From Candidatus Aenigmarchaeota archaeon ex4484_52 (GTDB lineage Archaea; EX4484-52), in assembly GCA_002254415.1 (NCBI GenBank), contig NJDR01000023.1, forward strand, positions 1 to 12,625: 12,625 nt of DNA, written 5' to 3'. Under the pieces are notes generated by a model. The model saw nothing but the letters and a program-made list of their open reading frames with translations, was not told the DNA's origin and ran no database searches. Position numbers and translations under genes: made by a program. Shown one piece after another: positions 7,429 to 12,625 of the stretch (positions within the stretch are counted from its first letter, which is position 1; each line of letters starts with the position of its first letter).

Positions 7429-9039
7429 CTATTCCTCTTCTTCTTTTATTTTATTATTTATTTCTAAATCTTCGTATTTTTCTGTTTCAACTTCAATTAA
7501 TTCTATTCTCTCTTCAAGTTCTGTTTTTAGTTTTTCTTCAATTTCATTTTTATCTTTTCCTGTAATTTCAGCCAAAGAAGTTGCAACTCTTGATATGTAT
7601 TTTTTGAATGTCTCTTTTTTCTCTTCCAATTCCGCTGCTCTTTTTTTTCTAGATAAATAAACAAGCAATTTTCTTCCAACATCGCAGAGTGCAAGTTTTA
7701 CTTCTTTTATAATATCTGGATATGATGCAACTGCCTCTTTTCCCTCTGAAGTATAAGGCACCCAGACAGATACAATATGAATTGCAAATATTACAGGTCC
7801 TGTCGGAATGCTTGAGCCGGTCTGGCTTAATCCATATCTTTTCCAGTCAGTTTGCATTATTGCTTTTGTTAAAGCACAAGATGATTGCTCGTAGAGAAGA
7901 GGAACTTTATTTGCAAAACGCATTAAAATAGATTGTCCTTCTTTGTCTAAATCACCTCCATAACCAATGCCGAATTCTATTTGAAATGGATTTCCACGAT
8001 AAACAGATGGCTTTCGTGTAATTGTTGCCACAAATTCAGGATGCAATTCCTTTTTAATGCCTTTTTCTATCTGCAATTCTCCAACAGGAGACAAGCAATC
8101 AGTTGGAGGATTGCTTAATTTTGTTTTTTCAACTGAATCTATTATTTTTTCAATTTCTCCAAAACTTAAATTTTTTGGACTCAATTTCTCATCAACTTCT
8201 GCTTTTTTTACAATCTCAAGTGCAGTTGTCTTTCCAATCCTGCTAAATTCTGTTGTAATAAAAGATACAATATTTCTTGCTTTTGTAAGTTTTAGCATCT
8301 TTTTTAGAGTTCCATGCTCAATTCCTGCAAGATGAGGCCTTATTTCTTTTGGCCGTTTAGCTAATTTATTTACTACCCTGTCAAATAAATATTTTTTTGA
8401 ATTAGGGTCAATAAATACGATTTTTGAAGCTGGATTCATTATTGCTGTCTGCTGCAAATAATCATAAACAGAGCGTTTTCCTTTCATATATTTTCCCTTT
8501 AATTCCATTTCTATTCTTGTTCCCCGTCCGTTTCCATAAATTGTTGTCTCTTTTGCAATAACAGGATTATTTGTTTTTGTATCAATATGCAATTCATAAA
8601 TATGGACTTTTCCATCCCCAATTTTAGAATAAATTTTTGTATCTTTTCCAGTTGTCAATTGCGAATATAAAACACTCGCTGATATTCCAATTCCCTGCTG
8701 TCCTCTTGATTGCTGCAATTTATGAAATTTTGAGCCATATAAGAGTTTACCAAAAATATTTGCAATATGCTCTTTTACAATTCCGGGTCCATTGTCTTCT
8801 ACAATTAATTTAAATCTGTTTTCCTTGATTTTTTTGATTTCAATATAAATGTCTGGAAGTACATTCATTTCTTCACAGGCATCTAATGCATTATCAACTG
8901 CTTCTCTAACACATGTTAAAAGAGATTTTTGAAGGTTTTCATATCCCAAAAGATGTTTGTTTTTTTCAAAAAATTCTGCAACAGAAATTTCCTTGTGCTC
9001 TTTTGCGAGTTCATCTGCTCTTGTTTGTATTTTTTCCAT
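7429..9039 (-). CDS. top6B: DNA topoisomerase VI subunit B
   Basis: ATPase subunit of Topo VI, which dimerises on ATP binding to capture and pass a second duplex. The 536-aa length fits the short archaeal form. The GHKL ATP-binding fold is complete: N-box EAVDNALDACEE with E46 and N50, the VEDNGPGI loop (80-87), and the glycine-rich GQQGIGIS lid (113-120). A helix-two-turn-helix-like middle region (roughly 240-320) and the transducer domain follow, with WKRYGLSQTGSS and HIVSVWVPYTSEGKEA. The tail (about 490-536) is acidic and probably helical. The Top6B ATG at 9039 is preceded by A/T-rich TATA-like sequence placed for a leaderless transcript. The order B then A is common in archaea. Confidence 0.97.
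   Translation of the reverse strand: MEKIQTRADELAKEHKEISVAEFFEKNKHLLGYENLQKSLLTCVREAVDNALDACEEMNVLPDIYIEIKKIKENRFKLIVEDNGPGIVKEHIANIFGKLLYGSKFHKLQQSRGQQGIGISASVLYSQLTTGKDTKIYSKIGDGKVHIYELHIDTKTNNPVIAKETTIYGNGRGTRIEMELKGKYMKGKRSVYDYLQQTAIMNPASKIVFIDPNSKKYLFDRVVNKLAKRPKEIRPHLAGIEHGTLKKMLKLTKARNIVSFITTEFSRIGKTTALEIVKKAEVDEKLSPKNLSFGEIEKIIDSVEKTKLSNPPTDCLSPVGELQIEKGIKKELHPEFVATITRKPSVYRGNPFQIEFGIGYGGDLDKEGQSILMRFANKVPLLYEQSSCALTKAIMQTDWKRYGLSQTGSSIPTGPVIFAIHIVSVWVPYTSEGKEAVASYPDIIKEVKLALCDVGRKLLVYLSRKKRAAELEEKKETFKKYISRVATSLAEITGKDKNEIEEKLKTELEERIELIEVETEKYEDLEINNKIKEEEE
7433..7437 (-). promoter_or_regulatory. Shine-Dalgarno for top6A inside the end of top6B
   Basis: GAGGA on the minus strand lies about 8 nt before the top6A ATG, within the Glu-rich tail codons of top6B. 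It complements the CCUCC at archaeal 16S 3' ends. It is the clearest ribosome binding site in the window; first genes of units here seem to be leaderless. Confidence 0.6.
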
Positions 9040-9103
9040 TTTTATTGTATATAAACTATAAAATTAACTTTAAGCCAATTATAACAATCTAATAGTTATG
9101 TTT
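9040..9103 (-). promoter_or_regulatory. Putative top6B promoter region
   Basis: On the minus strand, GTTAATTTTATAG (about 9056-9068) is a TATA-like box centred about 23-26 nt before the top6B ATG, which would give a leaderless mRNA. A second TATA-like string, TTTATATA, lies closer (about 9048-9055), which would start transcription inside the gene. The first placement is therefore preferred. No Shine-Dalgarno is visible. Confidence 0.4.
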
Positions 9104-9124
9104 AACTTTTGTGAAGCAAAAGTT
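9104..9124. terminator. 8-bp stem-loop between top6B and uS7
   Basis: AACTTTTG (9104-9111) and CAAAAGTT (9117-9124) form a perfect 8-bp stem with a 5-nt loop, beginning 4 nt beyond the uS7 stop. The T run (9123-9129) follows the stem only in the + direction, where no gene ends. For minus-strand uS7 transcripts it would be a 3' UTR hairpin, perhaps end protection or termination. It may be chance in AT-rich sequence. Confidence 0.35.
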
Positions 9125-9127
9125 TTT

Positions 9128-9733
9128 TTATCTTGCACCCATTGCTTCTTTTTCTCTTCTCTCTTTCTCAAAAATAGCATAACTATTTGAATTATTATTA
9201 TATGCATTTATTATTTCCTGGCTCAATGCACGCCAAAGAGTGGTTTTTTTATTAAATGAATTACGGTAAGTTCCTTGGCAAATATGTCTTAGTGCTAAAT
9301 CAACCCTTCTTTGTGGTGATGTTAAGGTAATATCTCTTACAACAATTGCTCTTCTTTGGAATGAAACAACCTCTTCTATTGGAGCACTATTTTGTATTGC
9401 CATTACAAGCACTTCTATCGGATTTTTTTTTAATTTTAATTCAATATCTTCAAATGCCTTATAGACAGAATTCATTGCTCTTATAGTTTTTCCAACATTA
9501 GTCCCAGAAGTTATTTTATGTTTTTTCCCCTTGTGTCCCACAACAAACAACCTGTTTATCAATCTCTCAATTATGCTTGTCTTTGATTTTGCAAAAGGGC
9601 TTTTTGTATTTTTTCCTCCTGTTTTTGGAAAATATACTGGCGTTAAATTAATGTATTTTTGAAGTCCGGAATCTGTTATTTTAATATCCTTGACAGACCA
9701 TTTATTGAAAAAATTTATTTCTGTATTTTTCAT
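9128..9733 (-). CDS. rps7: Ribosomal protein uS7 (archaeal type)
   Basis: Head protein of the small ribosomal subunit that binds the 3' major domain of 16S rRNA near the E site. The 201-aa length is normal for archaeal/eukaryal uS7, which has a longer N-terminus than the bacterial form. Signatures include SIIERLINRLFVVGHKGKKH (54-73), VLVMAIQNSAPIEEV, RRVDLALRHI and a basic C-terminal stretch ending in RREKEAMGAR. Its ATG overlaps the eL24 stop (ATGA), so it is probably translated by coupling. uS7 normally sits with uS12 and elongation-factor genes; here it ends an eS28-eL24 unit, a rearranged context. Confidence 0.96.
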   Translation of the reverse strand: MKNTEINFFNKWSVKDIKITDSGLQKYINLTPVYFPKTGGKNTKSPFAKSKTSIIERLINRLFVVGHKGKKHKITSGTNVGKTIRAMNSVYKAFEDIELKLKKNPIEVLVMAIQNSAPIEEVVSFQRRAIVVRDITLTSPQRRVDLALRHICQGTYRNSFNKKTTLWRALSQEIINAYNNNSNSYAIFEKERREKEAMGAR

Positions 9734-9897
9734 ATATTTTGTTTTATATTTTGTTTAATCCATTTTGTTTTTCTTTGATTTCTTATTTTTGCATTTTTCA
9801 TACATTTAGAACTACAATAATATAAAATACTATTGTCATTTTTAATAATCATATGTCCTTTATTTTTGAATTCCTTTAAACAAAAATTACATTTCAT
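9730..9897 (-). CDS. rpl24e: Ribosomal protein eL24 (55 aa zinc ribbon)
   Basis: Small archaeal/eukaryal large-subunit protein lying near the intersubunit face. Translation from ATG at 9897-9895 gives 55 aa starting MKCNFC. It has the four zinc-ribbon cysteines C3, C6, C28 and C32 (CNFC and CSSKC), and the family sequence ILYYCSSKCMKN followed by a basic tail with RKTKW. It stops in a TGA that overlaps the uS7 start codon by the ATGA arrangement. It lies 21 nt after the eS28 stop, and eS28-eL24 adjacency is a conserved archaeal arrangement, which supports the call despite the short length. Confidence 0.93.
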   Translation of the reverse strand: MKCNFCLKEFKNKGHMIIKNDNSILYYCSSKCMKNAKIRNQRKTKWIKQNIKQNI

Positions 9898-9918
9898 ATT
9901 TTATTTTATTTTATTAGT

Positions 9919-10116
9919 TTATCTATGTGTTCCTGATTCAGCATCTATTTTGGGCAATATCAATATATCTTTTTTTTGAATAGGTCCTATTACATTTCTA
10001 ACAAGGAGTTTGTTTTTATTTTCTTCATCCAAAATCATACACTTTATTTTTGTGATTCCCTTGGTTTGTGAATGCTCTAATAATTCTACTACTTCTGCGA
10101 TTATTCTATTTTCCAT
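9919..10116 (-). CDS. rps28e: Ribosomal protein eS28
   Basis: Small-subunit OB-fold protein near the mRNA exit and E site, found only in archaea and eukaryotes. The 65-aa length matches the family. Signatures are AEVVELLEHSQTKGITKIKC in the N-terminal half, LLVRNVIGPIQKKDILIL in the middle, and a short ESGTHR tail resembling the usual ESERE(A)R-type end. It is the first gene of the eS28-eL24-uS7 unit. The usual upstream partner, eL8/L7Ae, is absent; uL22 diverges instead. Confidence 0.95.
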   Translation of the reverse strand: MENRIIAEVVELLEHSQTKGITKIKCMILDEENKNKLLVRNVIGPIQKKDILILPKIDAESGTHR

Positions 10117-10183
10117 AATTCATTAATACCAATTATTACATATTTTTTTAAAATTAATTTCAATTAACAAATAATAAATTAAT
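10117..10183. promoter_or_regulatory. Divergent promoter region between eS28 and uL22
   Basis: A 67-nt, almost purely A/T gap serves both directions. For uL22, TTAAAATTAAT at about 10148-10158 is a TATA-like box centred about 30 nt before the ATG. For eS28, TAAAAAAATATG on the minus strand (about 10139-10150) is centred about 27 nt before its ATG. Both placements give leaderless or very short leaders. The boxes nearly overlap, so the two ribosomal units may compete for or share transcription factors. Confidence 0.45.
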
Positions 10184-10633
10184 ATGACAAAAGGATATTC
10201 AATAGAGCAAAATAAATTAAATCAAAAAATAACAAGCAAAGTGCTTGGAAAAAATTTGCCAATTTCAAGAAAATATAGTGTTGAAGTTGGAAGAAATATA
10301 AAAGGAATTAATTTAAAAAAAGCAAGAGATTTATTAAAAAATTCAATTGAAAAAAAAAAGGCAATTAGATTTACAAAATACAAAAAATCAGCAGGACACA
10401 GATTGGGCGGCATTATTGGAAGATATCCAGTAAATGTGTGTAAATCCTTTGATAATTTGCTAAATACATTGGAAAAAAATGCAATTGATAAGGGATTGGA
10501 TGAGAAAAAATTAATAATAAAATATGTTTTTGTTGCTAAGGCATTTAAATTTACAAGACGCAGAAAAACATCATTGAATAACCATAAAAGAAAAAATGTT
10601 TCTGTCTCAATAATAGGAGAGGAAAAAAATTAA
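10184..10633 (+). CDS. rpl22: Ribosomal protein uL22
   Basis: Large-subunit protein whose extended hairpin lines the nascent-peptide exit tunnel. The 149-aa product begins MTKGYSIEQ and shows the archaeal signatures YKKSAGHRLGG(IIGRYP) at about 66-82 and VFVAKAFKFTRRR near 115-127. The archaeal form is longer than the bacterial one (about 110 aa) and this matches. uS3 follows 13 nt after its stop, the conserved uL22-uS3 order of the S10 cluster. The uS19 gene normally upstream is missing and the gene is first in its unit. Confidence 0.95.
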   Translation: MTKGYSIEQNKLNQKITSKVLGKNLPISRKYSVEVGRNIKGINLKKARDLLKNSIEKKKAIRFTKYKKSAGHRLGGIIGRYPVNVCKSFDNLLNTLEKNAIDKGLDEKKLIIKYVFVAKAFKFTRRRKTSLNNHKRKNVSVSIIGEEKN

Positions 10634-10646
10634 TCAAAATAATAAT

Positions 10647-11861
10647 ATGATTGAAAAAAAATTTATATCCAACGGCGTTCAAAAAGAGCAGATAAACAGA
10701 TATATAATTGATGAATTAAAGCAAGATCAAATAACGAATTGTATAATCAAGAAAACCCCTCTTTACACTCATGTGATTATTTACAGCCAAAGACCTGCAA
10801 GCATTATTGGATTTAGAAGTTCAAAATTAATGCAATTAAAGCAAAGCATAATTTCAAGATTTAATATTGAAAATCTAAAAATAGATGTATATGGTATTGA
10901 CAATCCTTATTTAGATGCAAGTTTAATGGCAAATCAAATTGCAAGATCAATGGAAAAAGGAATAAAGCACAGGAAAATTGTTTCATTTATTATTAATAAA
11001 ATAATGAATTCAGGAGCAATAGGGGTTCAAATAGATATTAATGGAAAAATAAGCGGTTCAAGGAGCAGAGGAGATAAATTCTACAAAGGGTATTTAAAAA
11101 AATGCGGGGACCCTGCAAAAACATGCACAGATGAAAAAAAAGTAATGGCAATATTAAAACAAGGATCTATTGGAATTAAAGTAAAAATAATGAAATATTT
11201 CTCTGATGTAATGCAATTGGAAAAGAATATAAATAAACTTGAAATGGAGTTAAAAAAGAAAACTGATGAAGAAAAGAAAAAGAAAATGATTATTGTATTT
11301 GATTTGGGCGGTGTGGTTTTCAGTAATGGATTAAAAATAGCAATTGAAAAAATCAATGAAAAATACAATATTGATAAGGAAATAATTGAATCTGTTTTAA
11401 AGGGCTCTTTTTCCCAAGATTATAGGAAAGGAACAATGAAATGTGATGAGTTTTGGCAAAAAGCAAAAGAAAAACTAAATGTTAAAAATATAGAAGAAAT
11501 AAAAAATATATTTTTTGATTCATATATTTTAAATAAAGAAGTAATTGAATTTATTAAAAAATTAAAAAAAGACAAAATTCGTGTCGGCTTTCTTTCCAAT
11601 AGCCCAGAAGACATGGCAAAATATTTGGACAAAAAATTCAATATTAGAGGTTTATTTGATTTTGGTCTTTTTTCTTATGAAGTGCATTTATTGGAGCCGG
11701 ACAAAGAAATCTATGAAAAATTTTTAGAGAAATTTAATTTTAAAGCAGAAGAAATTACATATATTGATGATAAGCAAATAAATCTTGAAAAACCAAAAGA
11801 ACTTGGAATGAAGGTAATATTATTTGAAGACATTAAACAACTACAAAAAGATATTTTTTGA
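10647..11861 (+). CDS. rps3: uS3 ribosomal protein fused in frame to a HAD-family domain
   Basis: Residues 1 to about 213 are archaeal uS3: an N-terminal KH domain with RPASIIGFRSSK (49-60), then the C-terminal domain with GAIGVQIDINGKISGSRSRG, GIKVKIM and a Lys/Glu-rich tail. uS3 forms part of the mRNA entry site. From M214 (ATG at 11286) the same frame continues as a complete HAD-IA-like domain of 191 aa: nucleophile D219 (VFDLGGVV), motif II S317 (FLSNS), motif IV D374-D375 (IDDKQIN). Two positions are altered: D+2 is Gly (G221, as in some HAD-IA members), and the usual motif III Lys is E350 (LLEPDKEIY). The junction lies in an A-rich tract, and TGA at 11287-11289 would end uS3 in the +1 frame, so one base fewer in the tract would split it into two ATGA-overlapping genes. 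True fusion, frameshifted pair and sequencing indel all remain possible. Confidence 0.93.
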   Translation: MIEKKFISNGVQKEQINRYIIDELKQDQITNCIIKKTPLYTHVIIYSQRPASIIGFRSSKLMQLKQSIISRFNIENLKIDVYGIDNPYLDASLMANQIARSMEKGIKHRKIVSFIINKIMNSGAIGVQIDINGKISGSRSRGDKFYKGYLKKCGDPAKTCTDEKKVMAILKQGSIGIKVKIMKYFSDVMQLEKNINKLEMELKKKTDEEKKKKMIIVFDLGGVVFSNGLKIAIEKINEKYNIDKEIIESVLKGSFSQDYRKGTMKCDEFWQKAKEKLNVKNIEEIKNIFFDSYILNKEVIEFIKKLKKDKIRVGFLSNSPEDMAKYLDKKFNIRGLFDFGLFSYEVHLLEPDKEIYEKFLEKFNFKAEEITYIDDKQINLEKPKELGMKVILFEDIKQLQKDIF

Positions 11862-11863
11862 GA

Positions 11864-12625
11864 TTAAATTTTAAAGCACAATTCAACAATATCATTGTTT
11901 TGAAGTTTGTAATTCAGGCCAACTCTTTGCCCGTCAAATTTTGAAGAGCCCCATATTTTTGCAAAACTAATATTGTCCAAAAAGTCATTGTGTATTTTTT
12001 TGCAGGCATCGTAAATTGTAGCACCTTTTTTTAAAATTAATGGATTTTCAAGATTTGCATCTTTGTTATGTTTTTTTGTATAAATCGCAATTAAATTTAA
12101 TTTTGAAAAAATTAGTTTTTTTAAATCATTCAGATTTTGATTTTGTGCAGAAATAAAAATATAATTTTGGTTATCTTTTTCATCTTGATTTAGAATTTCT
12201 TTTTTTATTTTTTCTAATTTTATTTTATTTAGTGTATCTATTTTATTATAAACAAAAATACACGGAACATAAATTCTATTTTTTAAAATTGCATTATTCA
12301 AGTCGTCGATATCTGTTTCATCAAATAAAATAATTTCTGCATTTGCGATTTTATGCATCCTGAAAATTTCTGCAATTGTATTTTTGTCTAATTTTTGCCT
12401 GCAAATGGATTTTATATTTATCCCCCCTCGCAATGTTTTTTTTATTAATATTTTCTTTTGAATTTTATTGACAAAAATACCACTCTTGTATAATTCTTTT
12501 TCAATTATATTTTTGGATTTGTATTTTTTAATATCTAAAATAATCATCAATAAATCAGCGCATCTTGCAGCACACAAAACCTCTTTGCCTCTTCCGGTTC
12601 CGGTTGACGCTCCCTCTAAAATTCC
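11864..12625 (-). CDS. drg: DRG/Rbg-type GTPase with C-terminal TGS domain (5' end outside window)
   Basis: Obg-superfamily GTPase of the archaeal/eukaryal DRG branch, which associates with ribosomes and RNA. Only the C-terminal 253 codons are present, and the frame is open through the right edge. It starts with GILEGASTGTGRGKEV, the stretch right after the G3 (DxPG) motif of DRG proteins. G4 is NKID, and FISAQ fits G5. The internal region between G3 and G4 carries the DRG-specific S5D2L-like insertion. The last 65 residues or so (from about LENPLILKKGATIYDACKKI) form the TGS domain, including GSSKFDGQRVG. An in-frame TTG at 12577 is Leu inside the conserved LCAARCAD stretch, not a start. Its stop is only 2 nt from the convergent uS3-HAD stop. 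Confidence 0.93.
   Translation of the reverse strand, partial: GILEGASTGTGRGKEVLCAARCADLLMIILDIKKYKSKNIIEKELYKSGIFVNKIQKKILIKKTLRGGINIKSICRQKLDKNTIAEIFRMHKIANAEIILFDETDIDDLNNAILKNRIYVPCIFVYNKIDTLNKIKLEKIKKEILNQDEKDNQNYIFISAQNQNLNDLKKLIFSKLNLIAIYTKKHNKDANLENPLILKKGATIYDACKKIHNDFLDNISFAKIWGSSKFDGQRVGLNYKLQNNDIVELCFKI

Noticed and set aside
7335..7565. A + strand frame coding a very hydrophobic Phe/Leu-rich 76-aa peptide, like a small membrane protein
   Set aside because: It is antisense to the Lys/Glu-rich codons at the top6B-top6A junction (GAA/AAA read backwards gives Phe/Leu). Both opposing genes are certain.
11081..11368. A minus-strand Phe/Ser-rich 95-aa frame across the uS3-HAD junction
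   Set aside because: Antisense to the Lys-rich linker; poly-A read backwards yields Phe. Not a gene.
12530..12577. TTG at 12577 as the start of the DRG-like protein
   Set aside because: The frame continues to the window edge with conserved DRG residues (EGASTGTGRGKEV), so TTG is an internal Leu codon.
1..12625. CRISPR arrays, transposases, toxin-antitoxin or defence genes
   Set aside because: No spaced direct repeats, transposase motifs or defence-family proteins were seen; almost all sequence is accounted for by housekeeping genes.

Overview
The window is AT-rich and archaeal. The evidence is a DNA topoisomerase VI A/B pair, archaeal/eukaryal-type ribosomal proteins (eL24, eS28, archaeal-type uS7, uL22 and uS3), a DRG-type GTPase with a TGS domain, and A/T-rich TATA-like boxes placed for leaderless transcripts. 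Very high A+T, compact genes, 4-nt ATGA overlaps and short ribosomal proteins suggest a reduced-genome DPANN lineage (Woesearchaeota/Pacearchaeota-like). That lineage call is inference.

Layout. 1-147 (+) is the 3' end of an unrecognised gene. 5678-169 (-) is a tight three-gene unit: htpX (membrane metalloprotease), a gpmI-type phosphoglycerate mutase lacking its N-terminal catalytic segment, and carB (carbamoyl-phosphate synthase large subunit of the eukaryote CPS1/CAD-like type). 5679-6344 has no intact gene; it holds the htpX promoter, a possible decayed coding remnant and an 11-bp inverted repeat that could close a structured RNA or small element. 9039-6345 (-) is top6B-top6A. 10116-9128 (-) is a ribosomal unit, eS28-eL24-uS7; the 55-aa eL24 gene is easy to miss. 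A divergent promoter region at 10117-10183 separates it from uL22-uS3 on the + strand. The uS3 frame runs without a stop into a HAD-family domain, giving a 404-aa uS3-HAD fusion. It ends 2 nt from the convergent stop of a DRG-like GTPase that runs off the right edge.

How the genes relate. Much of the window is housekeeping: translation (five ribosomal proteins and a DRG GTPase), topology and decatenation (Topo VI), protein quality control (HtpX), central carbon (gpmI) and pyrimidine/arginine precursor synthesis (carB). I see no defence system, CRISPR array, transposase or tRNA. The points most worth a second look are the uS3-HAD fusion, whose junction sits on an A-rich tract just before an ATGA that would end uS3 in another frame; the headless gpmI, whose start exactly abuts htpX and looks like a deletion scar; the altered HAD motifs and uS3 KH loop; and the unexplained 666-nt gap.
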